A stretch of DNA of 64,000 nt from Certhia americana (Eukaryota > Chordata > Aves > Passeriformes > Certhiidae): NCBI GenBank assembly GCA_018697195.1, contig CM031864.1, forward strand, positions 16,132,263 through 16,196,262, written 5' to 3'. A program made the position numbers and the translations under genes. Of the stretch, positions 36,731 to 49,499 are shown in pieces (the first letter of the stretch is position 1; the number at the start of each line of letters is the position of its first letter). The notes below the pieces were generated by a model. It did not search any database, was not told where the DNA came from, and worked only from the letters and a program-made list of their open reading frames with translations.

Positions 36731-39700
36731 TATGTAGTGGTTCTGATTACTAAACAAAATTTAATTCAAAGAAGCTTTGGTGGAAGACAATTTCTGAAAC
36801 TATTTAAAATTAGAATTGAAAATCACTTACTAGCATAATTTACAATTTTAAAGCGCAGCTCACAGCTGTCCTAGTTATGTTCTTATCAATCTCTTCTGGA
36901 CAAGTATTCTCAAGTCCTCTACCTCATCTAATGTTCTCTAATTCCCCTCTCAAGGAAATTTACTCTCAGGAAGTCATTGAGAGTTCACAATCTAATTAAA
37001 CAAAAACGCTGTATGATAAAATTTACCACAGATGCATCAACCATGCTCTTTAAGTAGAGCTGAGATTCTCAAATTTGAAATTTCCTGATCAAAATCTAGG
37101 CAGTTTTAGAAATCTACAAACAGTATGTCCAAAGCAAGGAATAATGAGGCTCTGTCCTTGTAAAGTCTTCTGGACCTCAACACACTTCATTACCATTATC
37201 ACTTAGAACAAACACATAGTTTTAATCAAAATGAAAGCAATTAAGATTTGACTACAGTTCAGGACATTTTACATGACTGATATTATGTATGCACTTTCAC
37301 TTTGCTTAGGCATTTAATTCTCACTTTTTACTTCTCAGGGAAATGTGACAATTTAAAGTTCATATTCACTGGACTAATATCAGGTGTAAAATTCCACAGC
37401 CCTTTAAAACAGCCCCTTTTAAAATAGTATCTTTATGTAATGTTTTATGCTTTTAATACTACTGAAGTATTAGTAAATTACTAATTACTAAAAAAATTAC
37501 TTAAAAAACCACTTCAGCCTTGGATATCAGAATCCCAGACCACATGTTAGATGTATGATGGTTAGATATGGTCCAGTGAAATGGACTGTACTATATGTAT
37601 AAATGGACATGTGCTATACCCTTTTTCAGTAGGTCTTCATTTCAATTGTATTAGATCTAGATGTAATGTTAAAAAAATTTAGACATGTATATTTAGATCT
37701 GTTCTGGTCTACTCTGTGAGTCACAGAATTCTAAATATTCTGCCACTAACATTTTTCCCCCAGATGACCCATTTTGCTGGTCATGCAAAGATACAGCAAG
37801 ACCACCTACATATACATTCAGCTAACAGCTGGAAATCTGCAGCCTCCTTTCCAATACAAATCAATTTAAAGACAGATTAACAAATGAATTTGCCTTTCAG
37901 GGTGGAAGAAAGACAAAACACCGCCACCATTTAATTCTGTGTGGAGAAGCAAAATTCTTATATTAAAGTAAGAAGAGAGAAGGATGTAGAGGCACAGTAT
38001 GACAGAATGCAGACATGATCCTTTAGAGTCCAGCTGCAAACAGGAGATTTAATGTTGAGTTCTTGAGGTTCCTATTTGAGACCACAAATCTCAGGTGTGG
38101 AATTGGCCATGCAGAATGTCCATCTTCTCTTACATTCACCACTACTACCCACAACTGCTAGGCTCTTTCCTAATTTTTCTTAGCTTTTTCTGAGCTCTTC
38201 CAATCACTTTAGAGGGAAGAATGAACAAAGCTTCAGGACTGGTGGAGAGGGGAAATGGGTGCTTAGGAGTCCTGCTTCTCCTTCTCTTCATTGTAAACTC
38301 CTGTAGATTGCCCATCTAACATAACTGATTAATCCCCTCAAAAGCACTCAATGGTTTTGTTGTATTGATACACAACCCTTACCAGTGCTTTTAATTTAAG
38401 CCTCAAAGATACACAAATTGATATTTAAAGAGTACTTCCTGGAGAATTTATAACATCCAAGTCTCCCACATTGAGAACAATAAGGTTTCATGAAAGGAAT
38501 GAAGAAATATAGCCATTTAAATTGTTCAACATCATTAAAATACTCCTAACTAGCTACTTCTGGATAAAAATACTGCAGTTTCACAGACAAAATATTAGCT
38601 CCTCCTTAGACAGACTTTAAATAAGGCTTAAGTGGGATATCAATGACTAAAATATGCTCATGTTTCCTTAGCTTGTTCAGAGAGCATTTCCTCTGACTCT
38701 AAAAAGGAGTAGTCTAATGGCTTTTCTGGTTCAGCATTTCTGAACCTCAGGAAAGCAGGGTCTCTTTTCTGGCATCTTCTTTTTGATCTGACAATAAGAG
38801 ATGTTTCAATTGCCTATAATTTTTTTTCATTAGCCACCATAGATCAGATTTTCAGAGGTACTGCATACCTGAACTCTGGCTTCAGAGGGAAGTATGCAGG
38901 ACGACTGCATCTATGTAGAGCCCAACATCTTTGTCAATTATATATTACACTGAAGGGCACCAAGTCCTCAGTATCAAATGTCCTGCCATGAAAATGAAAA
39001 TGACCCATGAAAATCATCAGGCCTATTTTACACAAGTTGATGTGCTGAGGTGCAGCTGTGCCCAGTTACCTGAGCAAGTAAATTTCTTTGCTCTAAAGAG
39101 GTGGACTCAAAGAGCAGGGTTGATGCCAAAACCTAAGGGGCAAAGCTGTTCAGAGAGCATAGACCTACCAAGCAGCAGTTCTGAAGTTCAAAGTAAGGGG
39201 AGGGATTAGTTCCATGCTGTGCATGTGAGGAACAGCAGTGGCAGCGTGCTAAGGAGATAAAGACAAGGATACAACTATTTCCTAGGCACAGCACAAGAGA
39301 TTCTGAAGTAAACATTCTTTGAAAGCTCATGTAAGTTCCTATAAAGTTCCTTTCACAAGAGAACACTTTAGATGTTTCATTGAATACACTGGTCATATTA
39401 CCCTGACTCCATCTGAACTTAGCTGAAATTCAACTTTCTGTAATACTTAAATATACATGGACCCTCTTAATTTCAATAAAGTGGTCCAATTTCTGCCTCC
39501 TTGAACCTTTCTCTGCAGTAGAATTTACATAAAAACATCATGATTGTTGATAGTCATCAAGAATATCCTCTGTATGTAAAAGCAGATTTCTGGGAAAGCA
39601 CAGGCTGAAGGCTACTGGTGAAATTGCCATTCCCTCAAGCCCAAGTTCTGTAGACAATAAATCAGTTTGTTAACATATATACCAACCCACAGACAGTTCC

Positions 39701-41219
39701 AGGCTGCCACAAACAGACTGTTTCTAGGACTTCCATTGGTTTAAAGTCTGTCTATTTTCCCCTGCATGTCACAGTGTGGTTGCTGAACAAAAGCTCACCT
39801 TATGGCACGCCCACTCTGCTTGCTCAGTGAATTTCTGCTCACTTTTTAAAACCTACATTCCCTTTTTGTCCCAGCAGAATCCTTCAAATTACACTTCTTA
39901 TTAACATTAATAACAACGCTGGTATAAAACTGTTCCCAAATGACTGGCATCAGGTCCAGCCCTGTTATCTGACTATGGAATACACCTAAAAACTACCATC
40001 TTGATTGATGTAAAGGATCTGAGTGTCCAGAGCTGCTCTTGCTCAGATGAGCTAGCATAACATCCCAGAATTCTACTCCACATCACTTACAACTTCAGTT
40101 TAATATATATCAAATCTCTGTGACTAAGTGGTACCTCAGTGTTATGAGAGGTATCACACTACCAATATGCATTCACAGCATGGATTCCAGGATTCTCCAG
40201 TCCAGTTGCTTACTGCTGCTGATCCCACTTAGCATGCTAATTTCAACTCCTACTAAACCAGCAGGAAGACAAAACCCTAACTTGTTACAATTCATTTCTA
40301 TATTGCTGAGGCCATTTCAGCTCACTGAGATGTTCATTCAGAGAAGTTTTCATTACTCTTTGGTTAATGTGGCAGTTAATGTCCTTGATATCCATGTTCC
40401 TGTGTCCATTTAAAATTGTGGGAAAAAAAATGGGTTGCCCTTATTTAGGATACAATCTCATAGTCAATCATTTGAAAAATCTTCATTTGCAATTGCTGGA
40501 GTGGATAGTGAAACCATTTCCTGAATGATGCTGCTTGCCTTTCAGATTCCTCTCGGTATTAGAAAGGCTATGTTAACTCTGGATCAGTGTTCTTTAATAA
40601 AACAGCACAGCAGTAAACACCAAAAATAAGTTTCATGCTTAAGGTACTACACATTAGAAAAATGTAATGTTCTATCAATGTTTCTTGCTGTTTTATAGTT
40701 ACCTGATATATATATGTTGGACTTTCAATCCTTTCTATGCCCTGAGCATTCATTACATTTACACATTTTACAGTTCTCTAGTAATTTTGCAATACATTTT
40801 CCTGAATCAGCTGATGACATTTAATGGAATGCTTAAGACACAACATAAAACCATAAATGCTTTTGCTTATTCTGGGGGAAAAAACTGTGCACGTAAATTG
40901 GTTTTCATATTAAAAGCTATGTTGGTGTACCCAGCATTTTTGCTTCTGCTATACATATTAAAATACAACAAAATGCCTCTTATGCAATACTGCAGCATAA
41001 GTACAAATAACAAGCATTTGTACTTCACAAGCAAGCTATATGATTAAGGAGCTATTAATGAAGTGAAACAAAACCTCAGTGCTAGAATTTAATAGTCCAT
41101 GAAATTCTTATGGGGAGAAAGAGAATCTGCAGTGAATAAATATTAACCTAAATGCAAGAGAAAACATAAAGCAAACAAAAAAAGAAAGCATTTTTAAAGC
41201 CAAAATTTTGGTAAAAACT
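36731..41219. other. Non-coding stretch, no gene recognised
   Basis: AT-rich DNA with no recognisable gene. The 126-codon plus-strand frame at 40667-41047 is hydrophobic and rich in Tyr/Ile/Leu, as translated AT-rich DNA usually is, and I do not call it. Confidence 0.55.
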
Positions 41220-41540
41220 GCTGACTACTTAAGGAAAGTCTATTTGCATACCACAGGGCTCCATCTGCTGTGGAAAATATAGGCTGCAAGAATGATTTAA
41301 TATTTAATAGAAGTAGTGGCCGTTGTTAATTATAATTTGCACATTTACAAATCAGCACTGATAGCAATACAAATTATGAAATATAAGGGTGTTATGCCGG
41401 ATACTGGGGAAAATAAGATGATAGACAAAGTTAATGGAGTATCCCTAACAACAGCTCTGTCAGAACACATCAGAGAACTAATCCAGTTACAAAGAGCCTG
41501 CAATGGAAAATCTATTTAAAATATTAAAATGCTGTTTGGT
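41220..41540. promoter_or_regulatory. Possible conserved non-coding element with octamer and E-box
   Basis: An octamer ATTTGCAT (41242-41249) is followed within 20 bp by a CATCTG E-box, then by GTTGTTAATTATAATTTGC. POU/SOX- and proneural bHLH-type sites in this spacing occur in neural enhancers of vertebrates. The words are seen directly; function and conservation are inferred. Confidence 0.3.
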
Positions 41541-44500
41541 AAAAGCTTTTTCCTAGTGCATTTTACTTAAACAGTTGCTTATTGCTCATGGGTCATTAGC
41601 TGTACACCCAGATGCATTCTGCAAACTGCCGTTCGAAAGAACAGTAGAAATTAAATAAGAAATAGATTTCCGCAGAATTTTCCTGAAATCTAGAATCATT
41701 TTACTGCAGATTACAGACAGAAAAGTAATATCAGCTACTTCCAAGATAGGTGCCGTTACTGTTACAATAACTAGATATTTCCTTTCATTAAAAATATAAA
41801 AAAGCAACATGCTATATAGACCTTGACTCATTCAAAAAATTTTCCATCTCTGGAACTCACTCCAAGTGGATTAAGAGACCAATATGCAGAGAAAGTAAAT
41901 CAAATACTGAAAACTTATTTCTAGTTTAAGACTTAACATTACTTTGATTTCAACACTGAAACTATAAATAGACTACTATTTAGTAAAACCACAGAAATTA
42001 CCATTGATTGTTTTCATTAATCTCACTTTTCTCATCATCATGTTATATGGATTACAGATAGAAAGCATTAATGCTTTAATAGCAATGCTCCTCGCCCAAT
42101 CATTCATGCTGCTACTGATTTCTGTGTTTTCACATCAGGTAGGTTGTCAGTAATATAAAACATGAGGCAACCCTAACCCCATTTAATTCAACAGGTAGCT
42201 TAGTGTTTATGTCACCTACTAGATACAAGGCAAAGTATGTACAAGGCAAGAGCCTGTAATATTCCCAGTACATGGTTCATTGTAATGTACAAGCTAATTG
42301 TGCTCCTATGGTACAGACAAATCATATTCAGTCTGCAGAAAGAGATACAATTGCTATCTCCTTGAAGTCCAACAGATTAGCAAGTACATATTAATTTGAA
42401 ACTCTGGCCATGAGTCAGCCTAGACTGATATAGCAGTGTTTAGCTCAAAAATTCTGGAAAAAGCCAAAAGCACCACATTTTAGCTGCAGCTTCCTTTGTC
42501 CATGTATTGGATTTCTTTTTATTTCACATCCACAAAAGGAAGGATGTGGAATTAGGCAACTAGTTATGCTGATGGAAATGGTCTGGAGGAGCCAAAAGTC
42601 CTGTTACAGGGACACAATACACCAGTTACTACAGAATCATGAACCTGCATCTATCTTTCTGTTCCTTCTGTTGTTAGTGAACACTGTTTGTTCTCTGATC
42701 AGAAGAGCTGCATTTGTCTTCACCTGGTTACTCATACCACTAGTTGGATAATTAAACAGAGTTAACGCTTTTTTTGCTGAAGGGCAATTTAAGACATACT
42801 TAGATGCATTAATTTGAGTTATACAATGTCAGTTTTCCTCCAAAAAATGTTATTCTTGAGCACCAAACAAAAGGCAGTATTTCAGTGCTAAAAATCATAC
42901 CTTCTAGTGCAGAATCAGTATCTGCCCACTTTCACCTCCTCAATTCCTCCCCTTAGTAGTGGTTTCAATAATGAAATCATTCTTACACATCTATGCCCGC
43001 AAAGAGGAAAAAGTGACTTTGCTATTTTTGACTCTGAGTCTCTATTTATTGTGCAATCAGAAAGGTGATTATAACATTATCAAAATTAATGCCCAACAAT
43101 CACATAATGTACTCACATTTGGATTTTTTACCAAACTATTTCTTTGTCCTTTTGAGGCTCTATAAGAATCACCAGACCTTTTACAAGATGTGTGATGATG
43201 GGGGAGATTATCCAGAATTTTAGGCAGCCTGTTCTACGGCAAGATGCCAAGACCTCATTTGACCACTAATGTCCTAGTCTATAGTAGTTGAGGGCAATCT
43301 TTGCTTTTTGTTAGGCAATAATTCCACTTCACAAAGAAAAGTTGTTGCAAGACACAATAATGATTGCTGCAAGTTTCTCTCTTTTGCAAAACACAAAAAT
43401 CTCTGATTAGCTGAAGGACTAAGAAATGATAAAATAAAGATAAAATGGTTCAAGCAGAGAATGCAATTCTGGTTTTATGAAAACAAGACCAAAATAACAT
43501 CACTTCCAGATATTTTTACAGTCTTTTTGTGTCATGCCAGCAATGTAAAGACTATCTTAATACATGGCTGAAAATGTCCTTGTCACCAGCAGCTCCTCAG
43601 ATCCCTATAATACCTAGATCACCTGATCTCAGTGCATGAGTACTATGCAGAACAGGCCAAAGAAGAAACAAAGAAAGAATATGAAATCTTGTTGGCATGG
43701 TTAGTGGAGCAGTTCTTCAGCAGCTGTAACTCAGTTTAGTACTGTTATCTCTATTTATAATAGAGACTGTTTTTCCCTTCAGCAATCTCTAGGGTCAAGA
43801 CATCAGAAAAGCACAGAAAGACCACCCATTGTTGTCTTCATGGTGTGAAGTGTTGATCTGGTAAGCACATGAAATTCCATCTTAAATCATTAAAAAGAAC
43901 CCCATCATTATTACATATTTTCTGAGGAACAAACAAAGCATGTACAATATTCTGTAGGGGTGGAGAAACAAAAAAATTAAACTTCCTACAGGTAACAAGT
44001 ACTAGCACAGCCTGTGTTGTTCATCCTGGCCCAATGAGTCTATGTCATTTTAACATGTACATGCTCATTTATACTGTTACGGATCAGATCAAACAGCCAC
44101 CCAAATTGCAATTTCCAGAGCTGAAATAGCATAACTCCCATTTATTCTTCAGAAATCCCTTGTAGTAATAATTTTCACTCTGGGTCAAATATACACTTAG
44201 CAAAACACATCTAACAAATTTATGGGTTTTCCTCTGAAGTCAAAGCATTTTCACACAATAGTCCATAATGAGTATAAAGAACCTGCTCTATTTACTACGC
44301 ATTATAATTTCTTGCTCAGAAAACACGAATACACAGAAACACACATAGTAAATTTCCTCCCCTATTTGGTCTCTTGATAGCAGCACAAAAGGAATAAATG
44401 ATTGCATGGATGGCAAAGATGTCCTCTTTTGCGTAATTACTGGCCAGGATAATGAAAGGCTCTGTGACACAGACACCACTACTTCCTAGTCCTGTAGGTC

Positions 44501-45320
44501 AGTTTTTCCTGAATGGTACCTAAAGCTCTAGTTTTTCCTAGGTACCTAAAATCTAGTTCCATCGAGTACATTTTCTTGTAAAGAGTAAACAAAGTCAGAA
44601 TGGTCCTTTCTGAAGATTAACAGTTTGCAGAATGACAGGCAATCAGCTCCATGGAAATTCATAGCAATGCAGTACCCCACATACATCATAGTTCACATAG
44701 TCCTTGCTACTAATTATATTTAGGATCCCAGAAAATCCGGGAAAGCCTCAGAGCTGTGGAAGTGCAAGAAGTGGACAATAATAAGTTAGAGAAAGTTGGG
44801 CTTGAACAGTGGCAGAAATGGACTTGGATGTTGGATTTGAATGCCTCCTGCAGGCCACAGAGCAGTTTGAAGGAGCCTAAATTAGGCTGTGGTTTAGCTG
44901 GTAGTCACTCCAGATTAGATATGAATGGTGTTCTAAAGGTAAAAAAACTCACCAACCCCTCTCAGTACTATGCCATCTGGACCTGTGATAACTGTATTTC
45001 AATGGTCTCTTGAGTAGCAAATATTTTCTCTGGATTTCTTGCTTTGAAGTTTCCCAATATAATGGTTTTGATCTTTGCAACAGAACACAATGTGAAATTC
45101 TGAGTTACAACACAATATACTTTAAGATAATAAGGAAAAATAAAGTTGCATTAATTACATTCACTGAATGTTTTAAACTTGCAGTGTGTGGAGGAAAGAC
45201 TGACCTGGGCTCTTTAGTTCACTGCAGCCTCCCAAGCCTACAAGAGACAGAAGAGGATCTTCCATTCTGGAAGTGAAACCCAGAGATTTTAGTGTGTTCT
45301 GCGATACACATGATTACAAA
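41541..45320. other. Non-coding stretch, no gene recognised
   Basis: No gene is recognised. Around 43170-43330 a few words loosely recall CR1 (GGCAGCCTGTTCTA), but not enough to call one. Confidence 0.5.
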
Positions 45321-45516
45321 CTCATTTTGAAGCCATTCCCCCTTGTCCTGTCACTACATGCCCTTGTAAAAAGTCCCTCTCCAGCTCTCTTGTAGGCCCT
45401 CTTTAGGTACTGAAAGGGGCTATGATGTGCCCCCCAGAGCCTTCTCTTCTCCAGGCTAAAAATACCCAATTCTCTGAGCCCATCTCATACAGAAGGTACT
45501 CCAGGCACCTTCTTGA
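45321..45516 (-). mobile_element. CR1 LINE internal 3' fragment
   Basis: The plus strand reads as the reverse complement of CR1: AAGCCATTCCCCCTTGTCCT, CACTACATGCCCTTGTAAAA, GTCCCTCTCCAGCTCTCTTG, TTTAGGTACTGAAAGG, GAGCCTTCTCTTCTCCAGGC. The match is close over about 190 bp and then stops at both ends. The ATTCTATG-type 3' terminus is missing, so the copy has lost its 3' end as well as its 5' part. It is non-coding. Confidence 0.93.
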
Positions 45517-48500
45517 TTTCGGAGAAGTTCTGTTCTAATTTGCAAAAAATATATAAATAAAAGTACATGACAGATAATGGCTTAACTAGGCACAGGCACA
45601 TGTGGCATAGGAAAATAGAGCAAAAAGGAACATATCCAACTGGAAAAAAATCAGAATACACAGCATCATAAAAATAAAAGTATGGCTGCTGAAAGCCTGT
45701 CGTTTTATTATTGTCAGTGAGTTTCTTCTACAAGCTTATTGATACCTCCACCTCTCATACTTATACTGCTGCCATATAACTCTAGCCATGACATTCATCC
45801 ATGCTGTTTACTCATGGCATCCTTAACTTCCTATTGGGTCTTTTCTCTTTATTTAGATTCAACATAAAAGCATCCTTTCAAGTTTGTTTTTAAAGAGGAA
45901 AACAATTTCCCCAAACTGAATCAATTAAACGTCTAATATAGGTGTCTAGATTAGTGCTTTAGGCTTTTTATCTTGTTGTACATACAGACCATACAGAGGC
46001 ACAAAAGAGCCCTGAGTAATCCCCTTGAAGTTTCACTAATATGTTGCTATGCCCATAAGTCTGTCACTTACACCACACCCCTAAACAGAGTTTGAAAGGA
46101 TGGAGTGAGATTTTCAACAGCATTGACCTAACTTTACTGCAATTTAAGTCACAGGAATTTTACCATTAACTTAAATGTTACCATTTAAGGCAATGTTAAG
46201 TGCTTCTGAAAATCCAATCTGTAATCTTCTTTAAATTGATGGCTAGGCAAACTGGACAAAAAAAGAGTAGCTTTACAATCATTACTTATTTTTAAATCTA
46301 TACATCAGCCATGTGTGAACATGATATAGTCTGTGCACATGTAAGAATAAATGCATGCATACATATAAATGAACTGAATTTTTGTGTTGACAGATTATTT
46401 GCCAAGTTAAAGCCAAATGTGATTTGAAATTAACATGATATTACACTGAATAAAGAGGATTTATAATGGAAATACTAAAAGAACCTCTGTAATAGCAATC
46501 CTGCCAGGCACTCCTATAACAACATATATTTCATTCTTTTCAGTGCTGTTTTTCTCCTTTCTCTAAATGTTTGAGAACAGTAAGTGAAATGTTAATTTTT
46601 TTAAGTCAGAACCATCTAGCTAAACCATCCAAATCGTTTTTGTATACAGAGATTTTATTTGTAATCTTTCTCTGCAAGCTGCTTTGTTAAATCCTAATGA
46701 CAACTTTTATGCATAATGCATAAAATAAACTTTACCAATGTTTAACACACTTTTATAAACATGTAAAACCCCTTCATAAGTGAGATGACACACTGCAGGG
46801 CATGCAGTTGCAGTACACTGGGAAACCATACTTCCTAGATGACTGAAGGCATCTGCTCCATGCCATTAATTTCTCAACATCAAAAACATGTAGTTATCTT
46901 AGAACAGTGGTGCATCGTTTTCTGTACTTTTTTTATTAATAGACAAGTGCATTTTACTGCATGTATAATAACTGTGCACATCTACAATCCTTTTCCTTTT
47001 TTTCTAGGAACACTTGTATTTTCTCAAGGAATAGGGAAAGAGGAAGACACCAAGATAGCTTCTTACTTTATCAAAACACTTTATTTTAGCATCTATAAAA
47101 CTATATGCTAACAAGGAATCACTCAAAAATGGATGGTATAAATCTTCCTTATGCAAGAGGCAAAGAAATCAGAATAATAACAATGTATCACTAGCCTATG
47201 TCATTGAAATGATTTGTTTTACTCCTTTAATCTTTACCATATCTAAACTGACTATAATAAATGAATAATTACACTGAATGCAGTGGAGTTAATTGAAAAT
47301 CTGCCTGAAGTATAAAACCAAGAAATCATAACAACAAATACAAGGTTTAGCCAGTGTTTAGGAACTTGTCTTTGTCAATAATTTTTAAGGTTCAGTGTAA
47401 ATGATACTGTTTACCATCGTACATCATCTAACATTACTTCAGAAAGTCATGAATTATTTCAGACTTCCATGAATATTAACAGTCTTTAGAGTCATGGTAT
47501 TTCATCAGCATACACCCAAGTATTGAAGTGTTATGGAGTTTGACTTTTCAAAATGAAACCAATTTAATTGCAGTTTGTTTTATTCTCAAAACCTGATTTC
47601 TAAGTCCAGAGAGGTGGATAGTTTCATGCATATGAAGCTTAGGCTTTCTTCAAATGTCAAAGGTATGTCACCTAACACAAGGACAGGCTGATTGTCAAAG
47701 CACAAATCTGGACATGCAGTTCCTATTATGTGTCCAAAATAGTTGGAATCCTGAGAGAAGAATACACTACCAAGAGGAAGATAAAATTTGGTGGTTGCTT
47801 TCTGTTTAAAAACACAAGAAAACCAAACCTTCCTTGCAAAGTGTACTGTTATGTACTAATCAAGTGGCCAAAACAAAAAAGGAAAGGAATATTGTTTGCA
47901 TGAAAGTCACTACTACAAGATAAACCATTCATTCTACTGACCAACAGAAACTACCTTTTTCATCATCTTCTAAAAAGTGTCCATCCAGAATTTGCAATAA
48001 AGCTGACCCACATGGATTTCTCTTTCTTGAAAACAAACACTTCGTAATAAACGCTTACAAGAGAGCAAGTGCACTCACCCAGTTCTGTCTCCATCGAACC
48101 TGACCTGCAGACTGCTTGTTTCACCCCTACAACTGTTGTCATAAATTTGACTAGGGCTGAGATTAAAAAGAAACATGATGCATAAAGTGGTTTCAACACA
48201 GAATACAGGAGAAAAAATGCTGGCGTTCTTCCCATACACACTCTTGTGCTGTATCACTTTATTCATAAGGCAAATCAGAAGCACCAGATTTGAAATTAGG
48301 TTACCACAGCAGAGGGCAATACGGCTCTCAGGCGATCACATATGTCCTTGGCAAACTGCAGCATATATACAATTACTTCACAACAAAGTCACTGTGTTGA
48401 CTGCAAAACAGGTTCTCTATAATCAATAACTTCACTCATGTAAAAGAAGAACCATATTTCAAGTGTTGCTATTATACCACTGTCATCTCGTACAGTGAAC

Positions 48501-48523
48501 TCACTATTTACATAGTACTGCAA
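45517..48523. other. Non-coding stretch, no gene recognised
   Basis: AT-rich sequence without a recognisable gene, RNA or repeat family. Confidence 0.55.
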
Positions 48524-48546
48524 ATATATATATATATATATATATA
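48524..48546. repeat. (AT)n microsatellite
   Basis: 23 nt of alternating A and T without interruption. Confidence 0.92.
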
Positions 48547-48914
48547 CTGTATAGGTTATAACTAGCTTGTGCAAATGTTACAGTAAATATTCCATTAAAT
48601 AACTCTGAGATAAAATAACAAGCTAGAAGACACAGCAGTGGCAAAAGTTCTTGCTGACAGTCATCCCAGCCAGATGCTGATTTTTGCTCTGTGAAGGCTT
48701 TCCTTCCTACAGGTCGTATTTTCATCATCTCTCTCATGTTAGCCTCTCAGATTTGGAGCACAATGACTCCAGCTTTTTAGTATGTTTGCACACAGGAAAT
48801 ATCTATTATTGTGTGACAGGTGCCTGACAAATATGAAAGCTTCTTTCAAAAATACATATTGTACAAAATTTTGAATAGTCAGAATGTGCATCCTGGAAAA
48901 AGAACCAGTGCAGT

Positions 48915-49499
48915 ATGTGTAAATTCAGACTAAGCAGACCAAACCTATCTAAACCGAGCAAGTTACAAATACTCTCAATCCTATCTCTGTACTGGAAGTG
49001 GGAAGGGGGAAGACTGAGGCAGCAAGGTTACCTTATTCCATTAGCCAGAAAATATTTTTTTCTCTCACTAAAATCCAGAAGTTGGGTGCAGTCCCATGTT
49101 CCCTATGACCTAACTTGCATCCAGGTGAGCCAGCAACAGAGATACAGGCTCTGCCAAATATTTGCTGATGGAAGAATCAGGAAGAAATACAAGACTCTTG
49201 GGTTCAAACCCATGTCTGTGGAGGAAGTTCTAGGTTCTCACAGTAAGACTACCTATTGCTCTTTTGCCTCAAAACATGTTCTATCCCCTGTTGCTCTGAC
49301 ACTTCCATGCTACTCCTGCACTCTCTTTCATAACATCCATCCTCTTCAGTTCAAATCTCATTTCCACTACATAGGTTTCTTTTTTCCTCCTCACCTCCAT
49401 TTCTCATGCTTTCCAATGAGTTCAGCATATTTATCTGCTTTTCTCCATGGTCTGTTAGATTGTGCCAGCAGAAATTTCCCATCACAGTTGTACCTGTAG
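48915..49499 (+). other. Longest open frame in the window, 194 codons, not recognised
   Basis: An ATG-initiated frame of 194 codons, the longest in the window. The N-terminal two thirds is basic and polar; the C-terminal third is rich in Phe, His, Cys and Ser. No domain, signal peptide or repeat is recognised. A 78-codon minus-strand frame overlaps its end. I see no clear promoter and no splice-site logic. The region is less AT-rich than its surroundings, which lowers stop density. It is probably chance or the relic of an unrecognised element rather than a gene. Confidence 0.15.

Noticed and set aside
40667..41047. 126-codon hydrophobic frame that could be read as a membrane protein
   Set aside because: The Tyr/Ile/Leu/Phe-rich composition is what AT-rich DNA gives by chance; no motif or gene context supports it.
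43170..43330. Words resembling CR1 (GGCAGCCTGTTCTA)
   Set aside because: Only one short match; the surrounding text does not follow CR1 order, unlike 36346-36730.
49195..49225. GGGTTCAAACCC, like a tRNA T-arm or SINE B box
   Set aside because: No matching A box, acceptor stem or cloverleaf is found upstream at the right distance, so neither a tRNA gene nor a tRNA-derived SINE can be supported.
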